64,000 bases of DNA from Streptomyces sp. NBC_01707 (GTDB lineage: Bacteria; Actinomycetota; Actinomycetes; Streptomycetales; Streptomycetaceae). How positions within the stretch are numbered: position 1 is the first letter of the stretch; each line of letters begins with the position of its first letter. A model generated the notes under the pieces. It was not told the DNA's origin, made no database searches, and saw only the letters and a program-made list of their open reading frames with translations. Shown one piece after another: positions 1-8,162 of this stretch. Where the stretch lies: assembly GCF_041438805.1 (NCBI RefSeq), contig NZ_CP109190.1:4278001-4342000 (forward strand), given 5' to 3'. A program made the position numbers and the translations under genes.

Positions 1-755
1 AGAAGGTCGCGGACATGAGCGCGCGGGAGGAGTCCAGCCGCCGGTTCGTCGCCGACATGTCGCACGAACTGCGTACCCCGCTCACCGCGATCACCGCGGT
101 CGCCGAGGTGCTGGAGGACGAGGCCGACAGCCTCGACCCGATGATCGCGCCCGCCGTGCATCTGGTGGTCAGCGAGACCAGGCGGCTGAACGACCTGGTG
201 GAGAACCTGATGGAGGTCACCCGCTTCGACGCGGGGACGGCCCGGCTCGTCCTCGACACCGTCGACGTCGCCGACCAGGTCACCGCCTGCATCGACGCCC
301 GCGCCTGGCTGGACGCGGTGGATCTGGACGCCGAGCGCGGCATGATGGTCCGCCTCGATCCGCGCAGGCTCGATGTGATCCTGGCGAATCTGATCGGCAA
401 CGCGCTGAAGCACGGCGGATCGCCGGTACGCGTCGCGGTACGGACCGACGGCGACGAGCTCGTCATCGAGGTGCGCGACCACGGCCCCGGCATCCCGGAG
501 GACGTCCTGCCGCACGTCTTCGACCGCTTCTACAAGGCCAGTGCCTCCCGGCCGCGTTCGGAGGGCAGCGGGCTCGGTCTGTCGATCGCCATGGAGAACG
601 CACACATCCACGGCGGTGACATCACGGCCGCGAACTCACCGGACGGCGACGGCGCGGTGTTCGTGCTGCGTCTGCCGCGCGATGCGGAGGAGCTCACCCC
701 CACCGCGCGGGACGAAGGAGCCGAGGCCCGGGACGAGAAGGGGGACGCGACGTGA
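1..755 (+). CDS. afsQ2: Sensor histidine kinase, C-terminal part (AfsQ2-like), cut by window start
   Basis: The reading frame is open from base 3, so the sensor and most of the HAMP region lie outside the window. What remains is the kinase core: the H-box SHELRTPLTA with the phospho-accepting His, then the N-box (LIGNALKHGG), the G1 box (RDHGPGIPE) and the G2 box (GSGLGLSIA). It would autophosphorylate and pass phosphate to a response regulator, presumably encoded just upstream. The stop overlaps the next start (GTGA), so the two genes are translationally coupled. The afsQ2 name rests on the coupled lipoprotein gene and remembered S. coelicolor gene order, not on alignment; the kinase family itself is certain. 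Confidence 0.85.
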   Translation, partial: KVADMSAREESSRRFVADMSHELRTPLTAITAVAEVLEDEADSLDPMIAPAVHLVVSETRRLNDLVENLMEVTRFDAGTARLVLDTVDVADQVTACIDARAWLDAVDLDAERGMMVRLDPRRLDVILANLIGNALKHGGSPVRVAVRTDGDELVIEVRDHGPGIPEDVLPHVFDRFYKASASRPRSEGSGLGLSIAMENAHIHGGDITAANSPDGDGAVFVLRLPRDAEELTPTARDEGAEARDEKGDAT

Positions 756-1378
756 GGCGCAACAACCGTGGAACGCGCCGGGCGCGCCGCGCGGCCGGAG
801 CACTGGCCGGCGTCGTCGTCTGCGCCGTGCTGGTCGCCGGATGCGGGATCAGGACCACTTCGGTACCGGTCGACGCCGGAGCCGCGCCGTCCCGGGTGCC
901 GTGCTCGATGTCCGCGGAGGACGTCAGCACGCAGGCGATGCAGGGGATCCCGGTGCAGATCTATCTGATCTGTGCCTCGCAGCTGGTCACGGTGGACCGT
1001 TCGGTGCAGATCCACGAGGCGAAGTCCGACCGGATCCGGGTCGCGCAGGCGCTCCTCGACGAGCTTCAGGAGGAGCCGGCCTCCGATGAGCGGCAGGCGG
1101 GCTTCTCCACGGACGTACCGGCGACCCTGCAGATCAGCGGGGCCCGCGGGGCCGATCCGGCGGCCGTGCTGCGGCTCAGCGAGCAGCCCGAGGACCTGCC
1201 GTCGGAGGCTCTGGCACAGATCGTGTGCACGTACGCGGAGAGCGAGTCGCTGGCCTCGGACGGCACGGTGCTGCTCGGGGGGCCCGGGAATTACCCGCCG
1301 CGCGCCTATCTGTGCACCTCGGAGACGAAGGCCCGGCCGGAGGCCGTGCCGACGCTCGGTGCGGCCAAGCTGTCCTGA
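752..1378 (+). CDS. Putative lipoprotein coupled to the sensor kinase (AfsQ3-like)
   Basis: A 208-residue protein beginning at a GTG that overlaps the kinase stop by four bases. An Arg-rich N-terminus leads into a hydrophobic stretch ending in a lipobox (VLVAGC), so it should be lipid-anchored on the outer face of the membrane. The rest has no motif I recognise. Lipoproteins coupled to a two-component system often modulate the kinase, as CseA does for CseBC. A role in tuning this kinase is inference from position only. Confidence 0.75.
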   Translation: MRRNNRGTRRARRAAGALAGVVVCAVLVAGCGIRTTSVPVDAGAAPSRVPCSMSAEDVSTQAMQGIPVQIYLICASQLVTVDRSVQIHEAKSDRIRVAQALLDELQEEPASDERQAGFSTDVPATLQISGARGADPAAVLRLSEQPEDLPSEALAQIVCTYAESESLASDGTVLLGGPGNYPPRAYLCTSETKARPEAVPTLGAAKLS

Positions 1379-1464
1379 GGACCGGACCCGAGCTGATGTG
1401 TGGTCTTCGAGTCATCCTGGGACGCGGCGGAACCGATCCTGCCGGTAGCCGCGTCTTGGGGGGC

Positions 1465-2013
1465 GTGCGTCAAGGTTCGGGCGGCCAAGCCGTCATCCGC
1501 TTCCGCGCGGTCGGGGTGTTTCTCCTCCTCGCGCATCTGCTGCTTGTCGGGTGGCTGACTCTGCGCCCGCTGGACGTGCCGTGGATGACGGCCGCCAACC
1601 TTCGGCCCTTCGCCGGTATAAGGACGGACCTGTCCCTCGGCCCGGCCGAGGCAGCACATCGGATCGGTGAGGGATTGCTGCTGCTGGCGCCGCTGGGGGT
1701 GCTGCTGCCCATGGCCGGGGGACGACTCCATGTCTCCCCGTGGGCCTCCCTGGCCCGTACCGTCGCCGCCGGGTCGCTGATCTCGTTGACGATCGAGCTG
1801 GCACAGACCGGGGTGCCGGGTCAGGTCGTCGATGTCGACTCGCTGCTGCTGAACACCGTGGGCGTGGGGCTCGCCCATCTGCTGGTCGTACCGGTGTGCC
1901 GGAAGCGGCTGCGTCGTCGCGGGCAGGACCGGGTACGACTGGTTCCCCGCCCCAGGGACGAGATGCCTCAGGGGTCGACCCCGACGATTTCCAGGGTCGG
2001 TATCGCACCGTAG
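1465..2013 (+). CDS. VanZ-family membrane protein
   Basis: A small multi-helix membrane protein of about 182 residues. Hydrophobic segments lie near residues 12-30, 65-85, 95-112 and 125-145. The TLRPL region and the conserved ELAQ(T) / VVDVDSLLLNTVG block are typical of VanZ-like proteins; the founding member, VanZ, gives low-level teicoplanin resistance by an unknown mechanism. I prefer the GTG at 1465, which follows a G-rich ribosome-binding stretch. An in-frame ATG at 1396 would add 23 residues with no membrane character. The C-terminal tail is Arg-rich and probably cytoplasmic. Confidence 0.75.
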   Translation: MRQGSGGQAVIRFRAVGVFLLLAHLLLVGWLTLRPLDVPWMTAANLRPFAGIRTDLSLGPAEAAHRIGEGLLLLAPLGVLLPMAGGRLHVSPWASLARTVAAGSLISLTIELAQTGVPGQVVDVDSLLLNTVGVGLAHLLVVPVCRKRLRRRGQDRVRLVPRPRDEMPQGSTPTISRVGIAP

Positions 2014-2106
2014 AGCGACGCTTTGCCCCTGTTCGCCGGGCCACCATGGATACACGGGGAGCACGACGGAGCTGCTCCTCGGCAACGGTTCGCGAAGGAG
2101 CCCACC

Positions 2107-2313
2107 ATGGCCGCACTTGCCCGCCCCCGTGACGGACGCATGATCGGCGGAGTGTGCGCAGCGCTGGCACGGCGCTTCGGCACGTCCGCGGGGACCATGC
2201 GCGTGATCTTCCTCGTCTCGTGTCTGCTGCCCGGCCCGCAGTTCCTGCTCTATCTGGCGCTGTGGCTGCTGCTGCCGGCCGAGAAGGCGTCGGCGGCCAC
2301 CACCGCCTGGTAG
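2107..2313 (+). CDS. PspC-domain small membrane protein
   Basis: A 68-residue protein consisting of one PspC domain: the amphipathic RDGRMIGGVCAALARRFG block, then a hydrophobic helix ending LYLALWLLLP. The ATG at 2107 is chosen because GAAGGAG lies six bases upstream; an in-frame extension to 2023 has no such site. PspC domains sense or answer membrane stress, and in Gram-positives short versions often occur alone or fused to kinases. The next gene is convergent and a strong palindrome separates them. Confidence 0.85.
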   Translation: MAALARPRDGRMIGGVCAALARRFGTSAGTMRVIFLVSCLLPGPQFLLYLALWLLLPAEKASAATTAW

Positions 2314-2324
2314 CCCCGGGACAT

Positions 2325-2371
2325 ACGTGAGTGGGGCGGACACCCGGTCCGGGTGTCCGCCCCACTCACGT
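2325..2371. terminator. 47-bp perfect palindrome, bidirectional terminator
   Basis: Two 23-base arms (2325-2347 and 2349-2371) are exactly complementary around the single base at 2348. It starts 12 bases after the PspC stop and ends 11 bases before the stop of the convergent secreted-protein gene, so it can end transcription from both sides. There is no U-tract, as is usual in streptomycetes. Confidence 0.85.
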
Positions 2372-2381
2372 CGTACGAGGG

Positions 2382-2714
2382 TCAGCCGCCGAGCGGAAGA
2401 CCGTTGGTCGACAGACCGCTGGTGGTCACGCCACCGGCGGGCAGCCCGCCGAGCAGGCCCTTGGCCGGGGCGGTGGCGTCGTCGAGGATCTTGGTCTGGC
2501 CACTGCCGAGCAGCTTCGCGGCCGTGTCCTGGACCGGCAGGGACTGCGTGGCGGTCCCCAGTGCGGAGCCGGCGATCGGCAGAGCGGCGGTCGGCAGGGC
2601 GGACGTCGCGGCGTCGAGGGGAAGCGCGGCGGCGGAGGCCGTACCGGCGGCGGCCGCGGCGAAAGCGGCACCGAGAGCGGCGACACCGAGAGTCCTGGCA
2701 GCAGACTGCTTCAT
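2382..2714 (-). CDS. Small secreted Ala-rich protein
   Basis: A 110-residue protein with a clear signal peptide (MKQSAARTLGVAALGAAF, then an Ala-rich h-region ending TASAAA). The mature part is low-complexity, rich in Ala, Leu, Gly, Thr and Pro, with no cysteine and no recognised domain. The ATG at 2714 is preceded by AAGGA ten bases upstream. Similar short exported proteins are common in Streptomyces, sometimes with uninformative database names; the function is unknown. Confidence 0.7.
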   Translation of the reverse strand: MKQSAARTLGVAALGAAFAAAAAGTASAAALPLDAATSALPTAALPIAGSALGTATQSLPVQDTAAKLLGSGQTKILDDATAPAKGLLGGLPAGGVTTSGLSTNGLPLGG

Positions 2715-2849
2715 GTGAAATTCATCCTTGGGGAAGGGGATGCGAGCGGCTCTGCAAACTAGCCAGCGCACTACCGGTCCCGCAAACATGGCGGACGTGG
2801 CAAACGGCCGGGATCCGATCTTCCCGGCCGTTTGTCACGGAAGCGTGAT

Positions 2850-4004
2850 TCAGCCCGCGGAAGCGGAAGATGCGCTGGTCGCAGCGGTCTGCTCGAAAAG
2901 CCACTCCGACTTCAGCTCGGCATATCCAGGCTTGATCACGTCATTGATCATCGCCAGACGTTCATCGAAAGGAATGAATGCTGATTTCATCGCATTGACT
3001 GTGAACCACTGAATGTCGTCGAGCGTGTATCCGAAAGTCTCGGTCAGCCGCTCGAATTCCTGGCTCATGGTCGTACCGCTCATCAGCCGATTGTCCGTGT
3101 TCACGGTGGCCCGGAAGTGGAGCCTGCGCAAAAGCCCGATCGGGTGCTCGGCGTACGAGGTGGCGGCACCGGTCTGGAGGTTGGAGGTCGGGCACATCTC
3201 CAGCGGGATGCGCTTGTCCCGGACGTACGAGGCGAGACGGCCGAGCGTGACACTGCCGTCCTCGGCGACCTCGATGTCGTCGATGATGCGGACGCCGTGG
3301 CCGAGCCGGTCGGCGCCGCACCACTGGAGCGCCTGCCAGATCGACGGCAGCCCGAAGGCCTCGCCCGCGTGGATGGTGAAGTGGTTGTTCTCGCGCTTGA
3401 GGAACTCGAAGGCGTCGAGGTGACGGGTGGGCGGGTAGCCCGCCTCGGCACCCGCGATGTCGAAGCCGACGACGCCCAGATCCCGGTAGCGGTTGGCGAG
3501 TTCGGCGATCTCCAGGGCGCGGGCGGCGTGCCGCATGGCGGTGAGGAGGGCACCCACCCGGATCCGGTTGCCGTCCAGCCTGGCCCGGCGCTCACCCTCG
3601 CGGAAGCCCTCGTTGACCGCCTCGACGACCTCTTCGAGGGTCAGCCCGGCTTCCAGGTGCTGTTCGGGGGCGTACCGCACCTCCGCGTACACGACACCGT
3701 CCGCGGCGAGGTCCTCGGCGCACTCCGCGGCCACCCGGACCAGAGCCTCGCGGGTCTGCATGACGGCGCAGGTGTGGGCGAACGTCTCCAGGTAGCGCTC
3801 CAGCGAGCCGGAGTCGGCCGCCTCGCGGAACCAGATGCCGAGCTTGTCCGCCTCGGTCTCGGGAAGGGCTTCGTAGCCCGCGTCACGGGCCAGGTCGATG
3901 ATCGTGCCGGGACGCAGACCACCGTCGAGGTGGTCGTGGAGCAGCACCTTGGGGGCGCGCCGGATCTGGTCGGGGCCGGGCACATGGAGGGTCGGGCTCA
4001 TCAT
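2850..4004 (-). CDS. add: Adenosine deaminase
   Basis: Converts adenosine and deoxyadenosine to inosine and deoxyinosine in purine salvage. The 384-residue length is normal for the family. Metal and catalytic motifs are in order: HDHLDGG near the N-terminus, HAGE with the catalytic Glu mid-protein, GHG(V)RI, and NTDN near residue 300 giving the last metal-binding Asp. The start is the first of two adjacent ATGs. A TAGAGT hexamer ends six bases before it, so the mRNA is probably leaderless. A perfect CTACGCGCGTAG palindrome just upstream of that hexamer links it to the deoA and nucleoside-transporter genes. Confidence 0.95.
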   Translation of the reverse strand: MMSPTLHVPGPDQIRRAPKVLLHDHLDGGLRPGTIIDLARDAGYEALPETEADKLGIWFREAADSGSLERYLETFAHTCAVMQTREALVRVAAECAEDLAADGVVYAEVRYAPEQHLEAGLTLEEVVEAVNEGFREGERRARLDGNRIRVGALLTAMRHAARALEIAELANRYRDLGVVGFDIAGAEAGYPPTRHLDAFEFLKRENNHFTIHAGEAFGLPSIWQALQWCGADRLGHGVRIIDDIEVAEDGSVTLGRLASYVRDKRIPLEMCPTSNLQTGAATSYAEHPIGLLRRLHFRATVNTDNRLMSGTTMSQEFERLTETFGYTLDDIQWFTVNAMKSAFIPFDERLAMINDVIKPGYAELKSEWLFEQTAATSASSASAG

Positions 4005-4020
4005 CTGGGCACTCTAACGC

Positions 4021-4032
4021 CTACGCGCGTAG
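4021..4032. promoter_or_regulatory. Operator-like palindrome CTACGCGCGTAG in the add promoter
   Basis: A perfect 12-base palindrome. On the minus strand it lies just upstream of the -10 hexamer TAGAGT (complement of 4011-4016), which ends six bases before the add ATG, so a bound protein would occlude RNA polymerase. The same sequence or close variants precede three other nucleoside genes in this window (11214, 15759, 17018). Confidence 0.7.
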
Positions 4033-4107
4033 AGCACCGACCGCCGATACGTAACAGTGACCGCGAATACGGGTGGAGTACACCTGTCCTTCTGACACTG
4101 TTCTGTC

Positions 4108-4866
4108 ATGGCACAGCGCGCACTCCCCCTGCCTGCTGCGAGGCTGGGACGGGCCGTGAAGACGGCCGGAGCACAACCTGCGGTCAGCGGCGTGGTCCTG
4201 CTGCTCCCGGACGGCGAGGCCGACTCGCACCGCCGCCCTTCCCCTCTGTCGTACGCGCTCCAGCTGCCGCTCGCCCGCACCCTGGCCCGCGCCGGCCAGG
4301 ACGACGGGCTGGCCGCGCATGTCGTGCACTACCGCTGCCGCGGCTGGAACGCCACGGACGCGCAGCTCGCGGCGGACGCCGAGTGGGCGGTGGAGGAGGT
4401 CGTACGACGGTACGGCGACATCCCCGTCTGCCTGGCCGGGCACGGCATGGGCGGCCGTGCGGCGCTGCGCGCGGGCGGCCATCCGGCGGTCAACTCGGTG
4501 CTGGCGATGGCGCCTTGGCTGCCCGATGACCCGTCGGTGGAGCAGGAGCCGGTGAAGCATCTGCTGGGCCGTCAGGTGCTGCTCGTCCACGGCACGAACG
4601 ACGCGCGCTCCGACCCGGAGTTGTCGTTCCGCCTGGCCCAGCGCGCCAAGAAGGCCAACCGGGACACCTGCCGCTTCGAGGTCCACTCGGACGGCCACGC
4701 CCTGCGCCAGCACCGCGCCGAAGTGGTGGCGCTGGCGGTGGACTTCGTACGGGGATCGCTGTTCGGGCGGAACTACGCCCGCCCGGTCGCCGACGCCCTG
4801 GCGGCGCCCCCACCGCTGGGGCTGCGGATGCCGCTGGCCGCTGGGTTCGGGCGGTCGTTGAAGTAG
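4108..4866 (+). CDS. Alpha/beta-hydrolase-fold protein lacking the nucleophile
   Basis: A 252-residue protein with the layout of a small alpha/beta hydrolase. At the nucleophile elbow, where GHSMGG would be expected, it reads GHGMGG, so the catalytic serine is replaced by glycine. Candidate acid (HGTNDARSD) and histidine (SDGHAL) positions are kept. It may be a non-catalytic binding or scaffold protein, or use another residue. It is transcribed divergently from add across about 100 bases; no operon partner is evident. Confidence 0.75.
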   Translation: MAQRALPLPAARLGRAVKTAGAQPAVSGVVLLLPDGEADSHRRPSPLSYALQLPLARTLARAGQDDGLAAHVVHYRCRGWNATDAQLAADAEWAVEEVVRRYGDIPVCLAGHGMGGRAALRAGGHPAVNSVLAMAPWLPDDPSVEQEPVKHLLGRQVLLVHGTNDARSDPELSFRLAQRAKKANRDTCRFEVHSDGHALRQHRAEVVALAVDFVRGSLFGRNYARPVADALAAPPPLGLRMPLAAGFGRSLK

Positions 4867-4928
4867 GGCGCGCGGGACGCCCCGGACACCCGGAATGCGC
4901 CGCATGACTTCGCACGCACTGCCGCCCG

Positions 4929-5882
4929 TCAGTCGGGCAGCAGATGCCCCCGCCGCGACAGCAGGAACTGTTTGAACGCCGCCACCGGGGGTGTGTCCGG
5001 GTGGCCGTCCAGCCAGGCCACGCCGATCTCGCGGGCCGCACGCGGGGCCGTGACCGTCAGTTCGACGACGCCCGGGCGGGCCACTGCGGGCGGCGGCAGC
5101 AGGGCCACGCCGAGGCCGGCGGCCACCAGGCCGCGCAGGGTCTCCGCCTCCTCGCCCTCGAACGCCACCCGGGGTGTGAAGCCCGCCTCCGCGCACAGGT
5201 CGTCGGTGATCCGCCGCAGGCCGTACCCCGGCTCCAGGGTCACGAACGCCTCGTCGGCCGCCTCGGCAAGGCGGATGCGCCTGCGGGAGGCGAGCCGGTG
5301 ATCGTCGGGGACGACCAGGCGCAGCCGCTGCTCGTCGAGACGGCGGGCCACCAGGTCGGGGGCGTCCGGGACGGGCGAGGTGAGGCAGAGGTCCAGGCCG
5401 CCGGCGCGGAGCCGCTCGATCATCGCCTCGCCGTAGTTCTGGACGAGTTGGAAGCGCACGCGAGGGTGGTCGGCGCGGAAGGCCCGGATCAGCGCGGGAA
5501 CGGTCTCCGAGCCCATCGTGTGGAGGAACCCGAAGGCCACCTTGCCCGCGGCCGGATCGGCGTCGGCCCGTACCGAGTCCGCGGCCCGCTCCACCTCGGC
5601 GAGGGCCCGCTCGGCGGAGCCCAGGAAGGTGCGGCCCGCCGGGGTGAGGGAGACGGTACGGCCCTTGCGGGCGAACAGGGCGACGCCCAGGTCCTGTTCC
5701 AGCCTGACCATTGCCCGCGACAGCGTGGACTGCGGGACGCCGAGCTCGTGCGCGGCGCGGGTGACGTGCTCGTGGCGCGCCACCGCCTCGAAGTAAGCGA
5801 GCCGCGGCGCGAGGACCGCGCGAATGTCTTCTTCGTAACTACTCGGTGACAGCCGAGGCTGTGAGCTGTGTTCATGCACCAT
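4929..5882 (-). CDS. LysR-family transcriptional regulator
   Basis: About 317 residues: an N-terminal winged helix-turn-helix (VTRAAHELGVPQSTLSRAMV, near residues 40-60) followed by a substrate-binding LysR effector domain. It is divergent from an MFS transporter gene with only about 60 bases between starts, the usual arrangement for a LysR activator and its target. The ATG at 5882 is chosen because GATAAT ends seven bases upstream, fitting a leaderless start. Alternative in-frame ATGs at 5909 and 5918 add only a few residues. The ligand is unknown. Confidence 0.85.
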   Translation of the reverse strand: MVHEHSSQPRLSPSSYEEDIRAVLAPRLAYFEAVARHEHVTRAAHELGVPQSTLSRAMVRLEQDLGVALFARKGRTVSLTPAGRTFLGSAERALAEVERAADSVRADADPAAGKVAFGFLHTMGSETVPALIRAFRADHPRVRFQLVQNYGEAMIERLRAGGLDLCLTSPVPDAPDLVARRLDEQRLRLVVPDDHRLASRRRIRLAEAADEAFVTLEPGYGLRRITDDLCAEAGFTPRVAFEGEEAETLRGLVAAGLGVALLPPPAVARPGVVELTVTAPRAAREIGVAWLDGHPDTPPVAAFKQFLLSRRGHLLPD

Positions 5883-5908
5883 GGGATTGATTATCGCCAG
5901 TTCGTGCA

Positions 5909-5938
5909 TTGGACGCATGAATCAGAGCGATCTACTTT
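5909..5938 (+). promoter_or_regulatory. Promoter of the MFS transporter gene
   Basis: TTGGAC (5909-5914) and TACTTT (5933-5938) are 18 bases apart, and the -10 ends six bases before the ATG at 5945, so the transcript is probably leaderless. The promoter overlaps the upstream region of the divergent LysR gene, where the regulator would be expected to bind. Confidence 0.55.
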
Positions 5939-5944
5939 CGAGGT

Positions 5945-7255
5945 ATGTCTCCTGCCAGTACCAAGGCGTCCACCCTCACGCTGGACGCCTCAGCACCGTC
6001 ATCAGCCGTCGTCCCCGCTGCCGCCGCCGTTCCGGACCGGCTGGAGCCCGGTGGCCCCGGCTACCGCCGGATGAGCCTGGCGCTCTTCGCCGCCGGTGTC
6101 GCGACGTTCGCACTCCTCTACTCCACCCAGGCGCTGCTGCCCGCCGTCTCCGCCGGCTTCGGCGCCACGGCCGGCCAGGCCAGCTGGACGGTCTCCGCGG
6201 CGACGGGTGCGCTGGCGCTGTGTGTGCTGCCGATGAGTGCACTGTCCGAGCGGTTCGGACGGCGGCAGCTGATGACCGCGTCGCTGACGGTCGCCGTACT
6301 GGTGGGCCTGCTCGTGCCGTTCGCCCCCTCGCTCGGCTGGCTGATCGCCCTGCGCGCCGTCCAGGGCGCGGCCCTGGCCGGGCTGCCCGCCTCCGCGATG
6401 GCGTACCTGGCCGAGGAGGTACGGCCGAAGGCGCTGGTGGCCGCGATCGGACTGTTCGTGGCGGGCAACAGCATCGGCGGCATGAGCGGCCGCATCCTCA
6501 CCGGCTGGATCGCCCAGCTGTGGGGCTGGCGGGCGGCGCTCGGCGCGGTCGGGCTGCTCGCCGTGGCCTGCGCGGTCGTCTTCCACTTCATGATCCCGAG
6601 GGCCCGCAACTTCACGCCCGGCACGCTGAACCCGAAGGCCCTGGCCAAGACGGTGGGCGAACACCTCGCCGATCCGCTGCTGCGCAGGCTGTACGCGATC
6701 GGCGCCCTGTTCATGACGGTGTTCGGCGCGGTCTACACGGTGATCGGCTACCGGCTGATCGGCGAACCGTTCAATCTCCCGCAGGGCGTCATCGGTTCGA
6801 TCTTCCTGGTCTACCTCGTCGGTACGGTGTCGTCGGCCGCCGCCGGCCGGCTCGTAGCCAGGCTCGGCCGCCGGGGCGCCCTCTACCTGGCCGTCTCCAC
6901 CACGACCGCCGGTCTGCTGCTCTCGCTCGCCGACCAGCTGGCCGCCGTACTCCTCGGTCTGGTCCTGATCACGGCGGGCTTCTTCGCCGGGCACGCGGTC
7001 GCCTCGTCGTCCGTGAGCCGGACCGCGACGAAGGGCCGGGCGCAGGCGTCGGCGCTCTACCAGTCCGCGTACTACCTGGGCTCGAGCGCGGGCGGCACGC
7101 TCGGCGCGATCGCCTTCCACGCCGGTGGCTGGGCGGCCACGGTGTCGATGGGACTGCTCGCGGTCCTCGGCGTCGTCTCGATCACGCTGTACGGGTCGCG
7201 GGTCGCCCGCGCCGAGCGACGCCGGCTCGTACCGGTGGCGTCCGTACAGAACTGA
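5945..7255 (+). CDS. MFS transporter (YnfM/arabinose-efflux-like)
   Basis: A 436-residue major facilitator with about 12 predicted membrane segments after a roughly 40-residue cytoplasmic N-terminus. The loop 2-3 signature ALSERFGRRQLM is present, and a second half-repeat begins near residue 240. Members of this subgroup export small polar compounds; the substrate cannot be read from sequence. The divergent LysR gene probably controls it. Confidence 0.88.
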   Translation: MSPASTKASTLTLDASAPSSAVVPAAAAVPDRLEPGGPGYRRMSLALFAAGVATFALLYSTQALLPAVSAGFGATAGQASWTVSAATGALALCVLPMSALSERFGRRQLMTASLTVAVLVGLLVPFAPSLGWLIALRAVQGAALAGLPASAMAYLAEEVRPKALVAAIGLFVAGNSIGGMSGRILTGWIAQLWGWRAALGAVGLLAVACAVVFHFMIPRARNFTPGTLNPKALAKTVGEHLADPLLRRLYAIGALFMTVFGAVYTVIGYRLIGEPFNLPQGVIGSIFLVYLVGTVSSAAAGRLVARLGRRGALYLAVSTTTAGLLLSLADQLAAVLLGLVLITAGFFAGHAVASSSVSRTATKGRAQASALYQSAYYLGSSAGGTLGAIAFHAGGWAATVSMGLLAVLGVVSITLYGSRVARAERRRLVPVASVQN

Positions 7256-7340
7256 GACATAGGGCGCACAACCATCCACTCCCCGACGCGCGTCTAGCAG
7301 GCGGAACCACCGCACTGCGCGCGAAGGGGAGTTGGCGTAC

Positions 7341-8057
7341 ATGCGAGTCGTAGGGAACATACGGGGAGTCCGGATGCGGCGCGCGGTGGCGCTGTCCGTC
7401 GCCGGACTGATGGCAGCACCGGCGCTCGTGCTCGGATCGGGCGCCTCCGCTCAGGCCGCATCCTGCACCACGTCCACCGGGCCGTACCAGAAGCAGGTCG
7501 AGAAATACCTGCACCGGACGGTCGACGGCAAGCAGTCGGCGGCCGACTGCAAGGCGATCCAGTCGTTCCAGCGCACCTACGGGATCACCCCGGACATCGG
7601 GTACGCGGGACCGATCACCTGGCGGACGATGCAGACGCTGACCGCCCAGAAGGCGGCCGGCAAGAACCCCAACAAGGCCGGGAAGTGCCCCACCAACAAG
7701 GGGCGCATCGCGTGTGTGGACCTGACCCGGCAGCTGAGCTGGATCCAGGACGGTGCCAAGCTCAAGTACGGTCCGGTGCCGATCCGCAGCGGGCGGAACG
7801 GATACGAGACCCGCACCGGGGCGAAGAAGGTCTACCTGCGGCACATCAAGCACTGGTCGACGCTGTACCACGTGTGGATGCCGTACTCGCAGTTCTTCGA
7901 CGGCGGGCAGGCGTTCCACTCGGTCGGTCTGAAGATGTGGAACCCGCCGGGGTCCCACGGCTGCGTCAACATGCGGGACGCGGACGCCAAGGCGTACTGG
8001 AATCTGCTGAAGAACGGCGACGACGTCTACGTCTACGGGCGCAAGCCCGGAACGTGA
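7341..8057 (+). CDS. L,D-transpeptidase with peptidoglycan-binding domain
   Basis: Forms 3-3 cross-links in peptidoglycan outside the membrane. About 238 residues: signal peptide ending near GASAQAAS, a PG_binding_1-like helical domain (the AIQSFQRTYGI block), then a YkuD catalytic domain with the active-site motif SHGCVNMR. The ATG at 7341 has AAGGGGAG nine bases upstream; an in-frame TTG at 7332 sits directly on that site and is unlikely. A second enzyme of the same architecture lies at 36621. Confidence 0.92.
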   Translation: MRVVGNIRGVRMRRAVALSVAGLMAAPALVLGSGASAQAASCTTSTGPYQKQVEKYLHRTVDGKQSAADCKAIQSFQRTYGITPDIGYAGPITWRTMQTLTAQKAAGKNPNKAGKCPTNKGRIACVDLTRQLSWIQDGAKLKYGPVPIRSGRNGYETRTGAKKVYLRHIKHWSTLYHVWMPYSQFFDGGQAFHSVGLKMWNPPGSHGCVNMRDADAKAYWNLLKNGDDVYVYGRKPGT

Positions 8058-8162
8058 CCGGAACGCGAGCGGCTTCGGTACTTCCCACCCCCGTTGTCAG
8101 TGGCCTCCTGTAGCTTCCGAAGTGCCGGGTGAGCAGTGACACAACGCAACAGGGGTGGAGCG

